A stretch of 64,000 bases of DNA, taken from positions 3,782,501 through 3,846,500 of the forward strand of contig NC_016940.1 of assembly GCF_000250635.1 (NCBI RefSeq), in the 5' to 3' direction. Numbering within the stretch: the first letter of the stretch is position 1; each line of letters starts with the position of its first letter. Shown one piece after another: positions 17,946 to 26,668 of this stretch. The position numbers and the translations under genes were made by a program. Under the pieces are notes generated by a model. That model saw nothing but the letters and a program-made list of their open reading frames with translations. It did not search any database and was not told where the DNA came from. This stretch comes from Saprospira grandis str. Lewin (GTDB lineage Bacteria; Bacteroidota; Bacteroidia; Chitinophagales; Saprospiraceae).

Positions 17946-18512
17946 TTATTTTTTCTCTTGAAAGCCTTCTTTGCCGCCAAAAAGGAAATGGCTATTGCGT
18001 TCTTGCAAAATGGTTTTTTCTTCTGTATCTAGATTTTCTTCATAAGACTGAAATTCATAAACTAGGCCAGCAGAACTCAAATTTAGTTGAGCTTGGCTAC
18101 GGATAATGCTGCTTGGGGCATCTCTATCGCTATATTCGCCAATATAGAGTAGGAGAGGAGGGCCGAGGGGCTGTCCGGCTTCATCTTGCAGTTGAAAATG
18201 TAGCAACTCTGAGATTCCGCCTGGCTGAAACTCTGTTTGATAGCGAATAACTACCGATTGTTCTGCAGTTGTCCAAACTACCGTTTCGCCTTCTTTACTG
18301 GGCCAGCCATTTTCGCTAAGTACTTTAGTTTCTTGTTCGCCCGACTTATAGGCATTAAGGCTTAGGCTTTTGCTTGGGGCGGCCTCTTCTTTGGAGGGGC
18401 TGGGCTCGGCTTGTTCCTTAGGGGGAGGGGCTTGTTCTACTTCTTTTTCTGGGCTTGGGCCTTGGCAGGCTAAAAATAGCAAGAGCAAGGCGGGGAATAA
18501 GATTTTTTTCAT
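17946..18512 (-). CDS. Putative lipoprotein with Pro/Glu-rich linker
   Basis: 188 residues, unknown function. A start at 18512 places MKKILFPALLLLFLAC at the N-terminus, an SPII lipobox with C16; the ATG 12 bases upstream is less apt. A low-complexity linker (PSPEKEVEQAPPPKEQAEPSPSKEE) follows, then a globular part of about 130 residues (LNAYKSGEQETKVLSENGWPS, VVIRYQTEFQPGGISELLHFQLQDEAG) that looks beta-rich. Probably in the outer membrane or periplasm. It is encoded convergently to the caspase gene, with a GC-rich repeat between them. Confidence 0.7.
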   Translation of the reverse strand: MKKILFPALLLLFLACQGPSPEKEVEQAPPPKEQAEPSPSKEEAAPSKSLSLNAYKSGEQETKVLSENGWPSKEGETVVWTTAEQSVVIRYQTEFQPGGISELLHFQLQDEAGQPLGPPLLLYIGEYSDRDAPSSIIRSQAQLNLSSAGLVYEFQSYEENLDTEEKTILQERNSHFLFGGKEGFQEKK

Positions 18513-18643
18513 GGGTAAAAGCATTAAAAAGACAGAAAATATAGGCCCCTAAACTAGTGATTTAATTTGATTTAGGGCCAGAAAAGAAGGGCATTTTATA
18601 TAGAGGAAATTAGATAAAAGCTGGAAATTAAAGTTATCCTTTC

Positions 18644-18674
18644 TTTGAAAAGCAGCCGAAATCTTTTAGTTTTG
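18644..18674 (+). promoter_or_regulatory. Promoter of sucC (Bacteroidota -33/-7)
   Basis: TTTG at 18644-18647 and TAGTTTTG at 18667-18674, 19 bases apart, match the Bacteroidota pattern TTTG/TAnnTTTG. The box lies about 54 bases before the chosen sucC start. Confidence 0.65.
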
Positions 18675-18727
18675 GGCAACAACAATTGTATCAGACTTCT
18701 ATTGCTAACCTAATACAACCAATTGTA

Positions 18728-19945
18728 ATGAATCTACATGAATATCAGGCAAAATTGCTCCTCAACCGCTATGGTGTGCCTATCCAAAGAGGGGTGCTGA
18801 TTGAGCAAAAAGAAGATGCCGAAAAAGCTTTCGCTCAGCTCCAAGAAGAAACAGGAACCACTTGGGCTGTTGTTAAAGCACAAATTCACGCAGGTGGACG
18901 TGGCAAAGGCGGAGGAGTAAAATTGGCCAAAAACCTAGATGAGGTGAAGACGCATGTCGACAATATTCTAGGCATGATGCTAAAAACGCCTCAAACTCCA
19001 GGTGGCCTTGAGGGTCCTGGTAAATTGGTTCGTAAGGTACTACTAACAGAAGATGTGTATTACCCCGATCCTGAAACGGGTGAAATGGATACCAATGAAT
19101 TCTATATGAGTATCCTAACTGACCGTGCCAAGGAGTGTAATGTGATCGTTTATTCTACAGAAGGTGGAATGGACATCGAGGAGGTAGCTGAAAAGACGCC
19201 TCATCTTGTACACAAAGAGTATGTACATCCTCATTTGGGCCTACAAGGTTTCCAAATGCGCCGCATCGCCTTTAACTTGGGCCTTAGTGGTGCTGCTTAC
19301 AAGAGCATGACCAAATTTGTAAACAGCCTTTATGCTGCTTTCGTTGGTGCCGATGCTTCTTTGGTAGAAATCAACCCTTGTCTCAAAACTTCTGACAACA
19401 AAATCGTTGCGGCTGACTCTAAAGTATCTTTAGATGAGAATGCTTTGTATCGCCACAAAGATTTGGCAGAATGGAATGACGAAACAGAGGAAGATCCTAC
19501 AGAAGTAGAAGCTAAAAAGTATGGCCTTAACTTCGTTAAACTAGACGGAAATGTAGGTTGTATGGTAAACGGTGCTGGTTTGGCCATGGCGACTATGGAC
19601 ATCATCAAGCTTTCTGGTGGAGAGCCTGCCAACTTCCTTGATGTTGGAGGTACTGCCGATGCTCAGCGTGTAGAAAATGCTTTCCGCATTATTTTGCGCG
19701 ACCCAGCTATCAAAGCTATCTTGATCAATGTATTTGGAGGGATTGTTCGCTGTGAGCGCATTGCTCAGGGTGTAGTAGATGCCTATAAAAACATTGGAGA
19801 CATCAATGTACCTATCGTGGTTCGCCTTCAAGGTAATGGCGCCGACAAAGCGAAAGGAATCATTGATGAGTCTGGCCTAGCTGTTCACTCTGCAGTAACG
19901 CTTCAAGAAGCGGCTGACCTTGTGAATAAGGTAGTAGCTGGCTAA
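18728..19945 (+). CDS. sucC: Succinate-CoA ligase [ADP-forming] subunit beta
   Basis: TCA-cycle enzyme subunit that, with SucD, converts succinyl-CoA to succinate with substrate-level ATP or GTP formation. The start at 18728 gives MNLHEYQAKLLLNRYGVPIQRG, the standard family N-terminus; an upstream ATG at 18686 would add 14 residues and overlaps the leader. ATP-grasp domain: VVKAQIHAGGRGKGGGVKLA (about 45-64) and the metal/ATP segment LVEINPCL. The CoA-ligase domain has NGAGLAMATMDIIKLSGGEPANFLDVGG and INVFGGIVRCERIAQGVV. 405 residues, slightly longer than the E. coli enzyme (388). sucD is not adjacent. Codon use is cleaner and less GC-rich than in neighbouring accessory genes, as expected for high expression. 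Confidence 0.97.
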   Translation: MNLHEYQAKLLLNRYGVPIQRGVLIEQKEDAEKAFAQLQEETGTTWAVVKAQIHAGGRGKGGGVKLAKNLDEVKTHVDNILGMMLKTPQTPGGLEGPGKLVRKVLLTEDVYYPDPETGEMDTNEFYMSILTDRAKECNVIVYSTEGGMDIEEVAEKTPHLVHKEYVHPHLGLQGFQMRRIAFNLGLSGAAYKSMTKFVNSLYAAFVGADASLVEINPCLKTSDNKIVAADSKVSLDENALYRHKDLAEWNDETEEDPTEVEAKKYGLNFVKLDGNVGCMVNGAGLAMATMDIIKLSGGEPANFLDVGGTADAQRVENAFRIILRDPAIKAILINVFGGIVRCERIAQGVVDAYKNIGDINVPIVVRLQGNGADKAKGIIDESGLAVHSAVTLQEAADLVNKVVAG

Positions 19946-19970
19946 TTCAATTTAGCTGAAACGAATCTAA

Positions 19971-20006
19971 AAAAGACTGCTGCTTTATTGTAGCGGTCTT
20001 TTTTTA
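19971..20006 (+). terminator. Intrinsic terminator after sucC
   Basis: Stem aagactgc with gcggtctt (one G-T pair) and a following T-run. Confidence 0.75.
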
Positions 20007-20108
20007 TTAGAGTGCTTATTGGACAATACTGTTTGTGGGCAGAGAAAGACTTGGTCCTATCCTTGCAAATAGTTAATATTATCGAGAATACGCTAAACTT
20101 ATCCTTCA

Positions 20109-20669
20109 ATGAATTACCTAAAATTATCCCTGCTCTTTTTGGCGCTAAGCCTTCCTTTTTTGGCCTCGGCTGATCCTTGGGATTGTATGAGCAAAACAGA
20201 GGCGGAAGCCTTGAAAACCTATTTGGAAAAAAATCCTTTTATGCTTGATTATTGTGATTGCTGCGATGATGTGGCTAGAGAATACGACAATAAAAAGGTA
20301 AAGGGCTATTTAGTAGAAATTAAGTCCCTAGAAATTGTGCCCTGCTCTTGGGATGCCGAGCGCTATTCGGTGCAGGTAACCGAGCATAAGGTCTGGAGCT
20401 CGGGCTATGTAGAAAGAGGAACCTTTGAGCCAGATGCCAAGGTAGATCTAGCTGATTTTCCAGGCGCAGAGGGACCTTGGCCAGTAGCGGCCAATTATGC
20501 TTATACCTTACAAAAGGGAAAAGCAGTAACCTTATACAAAGTAAACGGCATGACCGATGAAAAAACGGATTGTCGAGCGCCTTATAGTTTTCCGGCGCCC
20601 AAAGCGATAAAGATGGGTTGCTGGAAGAAGCGGAAATATCGCCGTTTTTATAAAAAGCGCAGAAAATAA
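20109..20669 (+). CDS. Secreted Cys-containing protein, unknown function
   Basis: 186 residues. Signal peptide MNYLKLSLLFLALSLPFLASA, then a small domain with a Cys cluster (MLDYCDCCDDVAREYDNKK) near residue 45 and further Cys in CSWDAERY, DCRAPYSF and MGCWKKRK, suggesting disulfides in the periplasm or outside. The middle, GYLVEIKSLEIVPCSWDAERYSVQVTE, looks like beta strands. It ends in a strongly basic tail, KKRKYRRFYKKRRK. I do not recognise the family. It is a monocistron with its own terminator. Confidence 0.7.
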   Translation: MNYLKLSLLFLALSLPFLASADPWDCMSKTEAEALKTYLEKNPFMLDYCDCCDDVAREYDNKKVKGYLVEIKSLEIVPCSWDAERYSVQVTEHKVWSSGYVERGTFEPDAKVDLADFPGAEGPWPVAANYAYTLQKGKAVTLYKVNGMTDEKTDCRAPYSFPAPKAIKMGCWKKRKYRRFYKKRRK

Positions 20670-20673
20670 GTTG

Positions 20674-20708
20674 AATACTCAGTAGTTTTGTCTGCTGAGT
20701 ATTTTTTT
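20674..20708 (+). terminator. Intrinsic terminator
   Basis: Stem aatactcag with ctgagtatt and a T-run, just after the preceding gene. Confidence 0.85.
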
Positions 20709-20866
20709 GGTCCAGCAGGGGCGAAGCCCCTTGGCCGTAGGCCAAACGGCCTAGCGATGTGCAGCAGTGGCCACAGGCCAGACCGAGCCAGCTTGCTGGC
20801 GAAGGGCCGAGCGAATAGCGAGCTGCGAAACGTAGCGCCTGCCGCAGGCAGGAGGCCCCAAAAAAT
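20709..20866 (-). repeat. Dispersed GC-rich repeat, copy 7
   Basis: Reverse copy. It starts right at the end of the terminator T-run and ends caggcaggaggccccaaaaaa. Confidence 0.8.
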
Positions 20867-20958
20867 CGAGAACAGTTAAAAAAATAACAGCTTTCATAAG
20901 CTTATTGGGAGAAAAGTCGTTAAAATAAATCTCCACAGCTTTACCATATTCAAAACAG

Positions 20959-23900
20959 ATGAAACAGATTTTCCCCATTCTGGGCCTATTTTTTTTGGTC
21001 CTATTTAAATTGCAGGCGCAAGACAGCTTGCAGGTTTATCATTGGTCCGATTTGGCGGCAAAAGCCTTTTTGGCCCAACAGGCAGAAGATTATGCCTTGA
21101 TGAAAGTCTATGCCGATGCGGCCTACCTAAAAGGAAAGGCGGTCTTGCCTGCAGGCGACAGCAGTTTGGCGCGTTTACTTTATTATAAAGCCTATGGAAT
21201 AGACTATGTTTTGGAAGATGCAGAGGGGGCTTTAACCTTATATGAGCAGGCGGTAGATTGGCAGCTAGCTTCTGGGGCGCCCGCCTATGATTTGGCCATG
21301 ACCTTAATGGCGATGGGCGATTGTTATGATGTGGCATTTGGAGCCCCTCAAAAGGCAAAAGCCTACTATTCGCAAGCTTTAGAGAGTTTGGAGACTGTGC
21401 GTGAAAAACATCTGGTTGACTATGCCTTATTGTTATTTTATTGTGGGAATGCAGAAGAGCAGTTGGGGCATTTGGCCAAGGCAAAAGCATTTTATAAAAG
21501 GGCATTGGGGTTTCAGAAGAATGGAAATCAGTTAGACTATAGCAGCACCTTAAATGGCTTGGCTAATTTAGCCAAAACAGAGGGGCGTTGGTTGGATGCC
21601 GAGGACTATTATTTAGAAAGTTTGGCTGTAGATGCGCGAGAATTGGGCAAAAAGCATCAGAATTACTCGGCTAGTTTGCTCAACTTGGCAGACCTTTATA
21701 TGCGAATGCGGAGAATGGAGGAGGCAGAGCCCCTGCTTTTAGAGGCGGAGAAAATTGACCGAGAGGTATTGGGCCCCAAGGATTTGAACTATGGGGTGAC
21801 CTTAATGGGCTTGGCTCGCTTTTATTCGACGATGGGAAAGTGGAGAAAGGGGAAGGAATATTATCAGCGGGCGCAGGCCATATTTATAGCGAATAATTGG
21901 ACCGTAACGGCCCAGTATGCGGGTTTGCTGCTCTCTATGTCGGGAAATGCAGAAATTCAGGAAAATTATGCCGAAGCGATTAGCCTAAGTACTCAGGCGA
22001 TAGCGATTTATCAGCAAATATACCCGGCTGATCATCATGTAATTACCAGCTGCATGATGCGAAAAGCCAATGTCTTGAGTAAACAAGGCGACTATCAAAA
22101 AGCACTGTCTATTTATGCTCAAGCGGAAGATCGTTATCGCCAAGCTTTGGGGCCAAAGCATTACTATCGTTTAGCGGCTTTAAATCGAGAAGCCAGTATG
22201 TTTATTGCGCTAGGACAGCCACAAAAAGCGGTTCCGGTTTTAAAAGAAGCCCTAGTGGCCAATAGTTCGATTTCTTGGTCTATGGAGGCGGGAGCGGATT
22301 ATTTGGACCAAATGCGAGCTCATGCTTTTCCGGCTAATAACTACCTAGAAGAATATCTGGCTAGTTTGGCCGTTTGGATAGATCTTTTGGCCAGCAAAAA
22401 GGGGCAAAAACAACAACAATTAGCTATTGTTGATTTGGCCTTAGATCTACTAGAAAAAGAGCGGGCCAATACGACTCAGGCCAATAATCAGTTCTTTTTT
22501 TTGAGAGAGACTGCTAGCTGGGTAGAAAAAGGCCTTTCCTTATTAGCTGAAGAAGAAGTAGATCAGGCCATTGATTTGATAGAACGGACCAAGGCCGTTT
22601 TGCTTTTGCAGGCACAATCGGCTCCTGCTTTGCCCAAAGACTGGCAGCAGAGAAAAGATCAGTTGGAGCAAAAACAAGCCAATTTAAGGGGCGCCTATTT
22701 GAATGCCGGAGCGAAGCAGCAGGAAGCACTTTTGGCAGCCTTGAATCAAAGCAACCGAGAGCTGGATCAGTTTAGAAAAGAACTACAGAGCAATTATCCA
22801 GACTTAGCCGCTAGTTACTACCAAACAGCCACCCCCAAAATAAAGGATCTACAGGCCGCTTTGGGGCCAAAAATGGCCCTGCTCGATTACTTTATGGGGC
22901 AAGAAAAGCTCTACATTCTTTATCTAGACAAAGATAAGAGCCGCTTAATTAGTCGCTCTCTAAAAAATGGGCAGTTGACTAAAGAGCTGAACCAACTCTA
23001 TAAGAATTTAAGCCATTATAAACCCCGTAAAAAAGAGGAGGCTCTAGCCCTAAAAACTAGCTATATGCAGCTGGCCCAAACATTAGGGGAGGAGCTGCTC
23101 GGTTTTCTTCCCGCAGAACTTGAGCAACTACTCATTTTGCCCGATGCCGAGCTCTCCTTTATTCCCTTTGGTCTGCTATTATCTGAACAACCGAAGACGG
23201 ATAATTACAGTGATTTGCCTTACTACCTCAAGGATTTGGCGATAAGCTATAATTACTCGGCAGCACTTTGGTTAGAGAACAAAAATAGTAGCAAGCGAAA
23301 GAACAATGGGTTAATTTTAGGCCTTGCCGCTAGCTATGGAGGAGAAGCCGCGGAGCAAAGGGCGCCCAAAGCCCAAAATTGGCGGGCTGTTTTGCAAGAT
23401 TTGCCCGCAGCCAAAGAAGAAATTAAGCGCTTAAGTGACTACTATCAAGGCGACTTTTTTATTGGAGAGTCGGCTACAGAATCACTATTTAAGGAAAAAG
23501 CAAGAGATTATGCCGTTTTGCATTTGGCCATGCACGGCCTATTAGACGAGCAAAACCCTAGTTTGTCGGCCCTGGCCTTTACCGAAGATAACGATAGCAG
23601 CGAAAATAACTTTTTGCAAGCTTACGAAATTGCTCAAATGGAACTGCAGGCCGATTTGGTGGTCCTTTCTGCCTGTCAAACAGGGCAAGGACGCTTTGAG
23701 CGAGGCAATGGAACAGCCTCTTTGGCCAGAGCATTTATGTATGCGGGTAGTCCCGCCTTGTTGGTCTCGCTTTGGCAGGTCAATGATCAATCAACAGCCT
23801 ATATTATGCATCAATTTTATGCTCAGTTGGCCCAAGGAGCGAATAAGGCCGAAGCCCTACAACAGGCCAAACTTGCTTATCTTAAGGAACAAACCGAGGA

Positions 23901-24057
23901 GTTGGCCAAACACCCTAATCTCTGGTCGGCCTTTATTTTATTAGGGGATGAAAAAAGCTTGCTCATCAAGGAGAAAGAGAGCTCTTGGAATTATATTTTA
24001 TTGGCCCTACCGCTCTTCCTTTTTGCCCTATTTGTATTATTAAGAAAACGAAAATAA
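20959..24057 (+). CDS. Exported TPR-CHAT protein
   Basis: 1032 residues. Signal peptide MKQIFPILGLFFLVLFKLQAQ, then about ten TPR motifs (residues ~60-470, for example YYSQALESLETVREKHLVDYALLLFYCGNAEEQLGHLAKAKAFYKRAL), a helical linker, and a C-terminal CHAT domain. The CHAT part shows VLHLAMHGLLDE (H855/H859), LVVLSACQTGQGRFERGNG (C906), and the family block ASLARAFMYAGSPALLVSLWQVND. A membrane helix close to the end (NYILLALPLFLFALFVLLRKRK) anchors it, so the domain faces the periplasm. Such TPR-CHAT proteins are common in Bacteroidota and cyanobacteria; substrates are unknown. One base separates it from the next gene, so the two are translated together. Confidence 0.92.
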   Translation: MKQIFPILGLFFLVLFKLQAQDSLQVYHWSDLAAKAFLAQQAEDYALMKVYADAAYLKGKAVLPAGDSSLARLLYYKAYGIDYVLEDAEGALTLYEQAVDWQLASGAPAYDLAMTLMAMGDCYDVAFGAPQKAKAYYSQALESLETVREKHLVDYALLLFYCGNAEEQLGHLAKAKAFYKRALGFQKNGNQLDYSSTLNGLANLAKTEGRWLDAEDYYLESLAVDARELGKKHQNYSASLLNLADLYMRMRRMEEAEPLLLEAEKIDREVLGPKDLNYGVTLMGLARFYSTMGKWRKGKEYYQRAQAIFIANNWTVTAQYAGLLLSMSGNAEIQENYAEAISLSTQAIAIYQQIYPADHHVITSCMMRKANVLSKQGDYQKALSIYAQAEDRYRQALGPKHYYRLAALNREASMFIALGQPQKAVPVLKEALVANSSISWSMEAGADYLDQMRAHAFPANNYLEEYLASLAVWIDLLASKKGQKQQQLAIVDLALDLLEKERANTTQANNQFFFLRETASWVEKGLSLLAEEEVDQAIDLIERTKAVLLLQAQSAPALPKDWQQRKDQLEQKQANLRGAYLNAGAKQQEALLAALNQSNRELDQFRKELQSNYPDLAASYYQTATPKIKDLQAALGPKMALLDYFMGQEKLYILYLDKDKSRLISRSLKNGQLTKELNQLYKNLSHYKPRKKEEALALKTSYMQLAQTLGEELLGFLPAELEQLLILPDAELSFIPFGLLLSEQPKTDNYSDLPYYLKDLAISYNYSAALWLENKNSSKRKNNGLILGLAASYGGEAAEQRAPKAQNWRAVLQDLPAAKEEIKRLSDYYQGDFFIGESATESLFKEKARDYAVLHLAMHGLLDEQNPSLSALAFTEDNDSSENNFLQAYEIAQMELQADLVVLSACQTGQGRFERGNGTASLARAFMYAGSPALLVSLWQVNDQSTAYIMHQFYAQLAQGANKAEALQQAKLAYLKEQTEELAKHPNLWSAFILLGDEKSLLIKEKESSWNYILLALPLFLFALFVLLRKRK

Positions 24058-24058
24058 G

Positions 24059-24421
24059 ATGCTCAAAAAAATGCTACTTATTGGCCTCAGCTTAACGGCT
24101 CTAGCTTGCCACCCCCCCAAACAAACACAGCAAACAAATGTAAATGAGCCTCAAGCCATTGAGCTAGAAGGGCAGTACCGCAACCGCACTGGCGTAAAGT
24201 CAAAAATTAGTTGCTATTGCTTTCAAGCGGGCGAATTAGTGGACCAAAAAGGAGAAAAAACCTACCTCTGCTGGGAAGGCGAGGAAGAAGCGCCTCGCTC
24301 TTGCGAAAATATCCGCGTTTGGGGCGAGTATACAAGCAAAACTCGGGAAGAAGACCCCAATTCGCCTTGCCCCCCTGGCGAAATGCGCTATTTTTCGGTC
24401 CAGAAGTATGAGTGTTATTAG
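24059..24421 (+). CDS. Small Cys-rich lipoprotein linked to TPR-CHAT gene
   Basis: 120 residues. Lipobox LSLTALAC with C17; short linker; then a small domain with six more Cys (ISCYCFQAGE, TYLCWEGEEEAPRSCENIRVWGEY, NSPCPPGEMRYF, YECY), probably held by disulfides. No family recognised. The start codon lies one base after the stop of the TPR-CHAT gene, implying co-expression and possibly a partner or inhibitor of the exported CHAT protein; that link is inferred from position only. Confidence 0.7.
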   Translation: MLKKMLLIGLSLTALACHPPKQTQQTNVNEPQAIELEGQYRNRTGVKSKISCYCFQAGELVDQKGEKTYLCWEGEEEAPRSCENIRVWGEYTSKTREEDPNSPCPPGEMRYFSVQKYECY

Positions 24422-24423
24422 GG

Positions 24424-24574
24424 GTAGGGGCCTCCGCCTCGCTTCGCTCCTCGGCGCTACGCTTCAGGGCTCGCAGGTCTGCTCGGCCCTGCGGCCTGAC
24501 GGCCTTGGTCTGCGGCTTCGCCGCCCCCTTTCGCATCGCTAGGCCTGCGGGCCTTCGGCCCTGCAAGACGCAAA
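24424..24574 (+). repeat. Dispersed GC-rich repeat, copy 8
   Basis: Forward copy directly after the lipoprotein stop codon, from ggggcctccgcctcgcttcg to cttcggccctgcaagacgc. A weak hairpin agcgctggcgct with T-run follows at 24606-24623 and may terminate upstream transcription. Confidence 0.8.
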
Positions 24575-24631
24575 AAAACGCTTAACTTTAGCGTCAGTTC
24601 TTTTTAGCGCTGGCGCTTTTTTTAGGCAAAA

Positions 24632-25828
24632 ATGATTAGCTTTAAAATTGAACAATTGTTTAGTTTTATGGACCTCTTATTTCTTTTGGCGCAATTGCTT
24701 TTGTTTTTTGCGCTTCCCTACCTTTTGGCCCAAATCAACGCCTTTTTGGGCCTTCAAAAATACCTGAGTAATATTATTATTTGCTATGCTTTGGGGATGC
24801 TGCTGGGCAATGCGCAGCCCCTACTCCTTGGCGAAAGTCTGGGCGCCCAAAGCGCAGAAACCGCCAAATTAATCGCTTTTGTATCGGTGCTTTTGGCTTT
24901 GCCGCTTTTACTCATGACTTCAGACCTGCGCTCATGGCTGCGCTATTTGGGCCATTTGGGAAAAGTATTCTTTATCATGCTGGGCTCTACCCTAATGTTG
25001 GCCCTGGCTTTTGCCTACGCCCTAGCCGATGGTCCCTATGAAGAGCTGCCCACTATTTTGGGGATGTTTACGGGCGTCTATATTGGCGGCACACCCAATA
25101 TGGTGGCTGTTTCGCAGGCTTTGGAGGCCGAAGATGGACTTTTTGTGCTATTAAATGCAACAGATGTACTTTGTTCGGGCCTTTATTTTTTATTGCTGCT
25201 CAGTTTGGGCAATAGCCTTTTGGGCCGTTTGCTGCCTAAATTTAAGTCGAAAGGAGAGGGGGAAGAAGAAGAACCCACTATAAGCGCAGAGCAATATGAT
25301 ATTAAACAAATTATTTGGGCCCTAGGGCTAGCCCTTGTCATTTTGGGCCTTTCTGCCTTGCCTGCACTTTATTGGCCCAATGCTCAGGGAGAAATCAATA
25401 GCAGTATTTTGTTGTTGGCGATCACAACAGGCAGTATCTTGCTGTCGGTTTTTGGACCAACCAAAAACTGGCAGGGCGTTTATCCCTTTGCCGATTATTT
25501 ACTCCTGGTTTTTGGCCTAGGCGCAGGTTATTTGGCCAATTTTTCAGAATTAGCCCAAGATGGCGCTAGCTATTTGCTGCTCAATGCTAGCTTTTTGGGC
25601 CTTTTACTACTGCTGCAGCTCTTTTGGGCCTATATTTTCCGAATCGATCGAGATAGCTTTATGATTTGCTCTACCGCTACGGTCATGGGCCCGCCTTTTG
25701 TGGCCCAGATCTCTAGTAGCCTGAAAAATAGGAGCTTACTAGCGCCCGCTATTGCTTTTTCACTTTTGGGCCTCGCCCTAGCGAACTATTTAGGGGTTTT
25801 GGTGGCTTATCTAGCAGAATTATTCTAA
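24632..25828 (+). CDS. DUF819 family integral membrane protein
   Basis: 398 residues with about ten to twelve hydrophobic helices. The DUF819 hallmark is visible at GMFTGVYIGGTPNMVAVSQALEAEDGLFVLLNATDVLCSGLYFLLLLSLG (about residues 145-195), and the C-terminal half repeats the fold with TVMGPPFVAQISSSLKNRSLLAPAIAFSLLGLALANYLG. Family members are predicted transporters of the same broad fold as anion permeases; substrate unknown. An alternative start at 24668 (MDLLFLLAQ) is equally credible. It stands alone between two GC-rich repeats. Confidence 0.85.
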   Translation: MISFKIEQLFSFMDLLFLLAQLLLFFALPYLLAQINAFLGLQKYLSNIIICYALGMLLGNAQPLLLGESLGAQSAETAKLIAFVSVLLALPLLLMTSDLRSWLRYLGHLGKVFFIMLGSTLMLALAFAYALADGPYEELPTILGMFTGVYIGGTPNMVAVSQALEAEDGLFVLLNATDVLCSGLYFLLLLSLGNSLLGRLLPKFKSKGEGEEEEPTISAEQYDIKQIIWALGLALVILGLSALPALYWPNAQGEINSSILLLAITTGSILLSVFGPTKNWQGVYPFADYLLLVFGLGAGYLANFSELAQDGASYLLLNASFLGLLLLLQLFWAYIFRIDRDSFMICSTATVMGPPFVAQISSSLKNRSLLAPAIAFSLLGLALANYLGVLVAYLAELF

Positions 25829-25847
25829 TTTAAAGGCGAACTTTGGG

Positions 25848-26053
25848 GCTCGGAGCGAAGAAGGCCCAATTGGCGACAAGAAGCCCTTTAGGGCGTAGCC
25901 CTTGGCCGAAGGCCAAAGCGGCCTAGCGATGTGGCGGGGTGGCCCGAAGGGCCAGACCAAAGTTTTTTGAGCGCAGCGAAAAAAACTGCAGGGCCGAGCA
26001 GACCTGCGAGCCCCAAAACGTAGCGCCCGCCGAAGGTGGGAGGCCCCAAAAAA
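25848..26053 (-). repeat. Dispersed GC-rich repeat, copy 9 (long form)
   Basis: Reverse copy with extra arms at its left end (aagccctttagggcg, cttggccgaaggccaaagc) and a short insert, agttttttgagcgcagcgaa, before the core gggccgagcagacctgcgag. Confidence 0.75.
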
Positions 26054-26090
26054 TTGCTTAAAATAAATAGAACATCAACTACAGTATACT

Positions 26091-26648
26091 ATGTTTGGAT
26101 TCTTTAGAAGAAAGAAAAAAAAGGAAGAACCGCATTATGATCCCACAAATTTGCGGATCACCGACCTGCGCAAAGGTTGGTTTGTCGATTATGATTTTCA
26201 GACCTGGGAGGCCATTGAGGAATATGAATATGACTGGGGAAACCAGGACTTTTCCTATGAATTTTTGTTAGACAATGGCAGCGGCCAACAACTCTTTTTG
26301 TCTATTGAGGAAGATGATGGACTGAATTGCGTTATTTTTGAAAAAATGCGCTTTTCAACCCTACCACAGGCCGATGAAATTGAGGCCGCCGTAAAAAGCA
26401 ATGGCAAGCCCCCCCGCCAACTACAAGTGAATGGCATTCGCTACTATTTTGATGGCGAATATCCAGGCTTTTGGCGGAATATTAAGGCCTCCAAATCTCA
26501 GGAATTTATGCTTTGGGATTATTGGGATGATAGCGATGAAAAATGCCTAAATATTGAACAATGGGACGATAATACTTTTGAGGCCGCTTTGGGAACTTGG
26601 AAGCCCGAACATGCCTTTAGTAATTTGACACCTAGAGAACAAGCCTAA
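26091..26648 (+). CDS. DUF4178 domain protein
   Basis: 185 residues. After a basic start (MFGFFRRKKKKEE) comes the DUF4178 signature: LRKGWFVDYDFQTWEAIEEYEYDWGNQDFSYEFLLDN (about 25-65), QQLFLSIEEDDGLNCVIFEKM, and the end block EFMLWDYWDDSDEKCLNIEQWDDNTFEAALG. Cytoplasmic, function unknown; in other genomes the family sits with DUF350 membrane proteins and polyamine-related genes. Here it is followed after 20 bases by a lipoprotein gene, so the two are probably an operon. Confidence 0.85.
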   Translation: MFGFFRRKKKKEEPHYDPTNLRITDLRKGWFVDYDFQTWEAIEEYEYDWGNQDFSYEFLLDNGSGQQLFLSIEEDDGLNCVIFEKMRFSTLPQADEIEAAVKSNGKPPRQLQVNGIRYYFDGEYPGFWRNIKASKSQEFMLWDYWDDSDEKCLNIEQWDDNTFEAALGTWKPEHAFSNLTPREQA

Positions 26649-26668
26649 AACACTACTAAATTTTAACA

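Noticed and set aside
24207-24566. Minus-strand frame of 119 codons
   Set aside because: Composed of repeat copy 8 plus the antisense of the Cys-rich lipoprotein.
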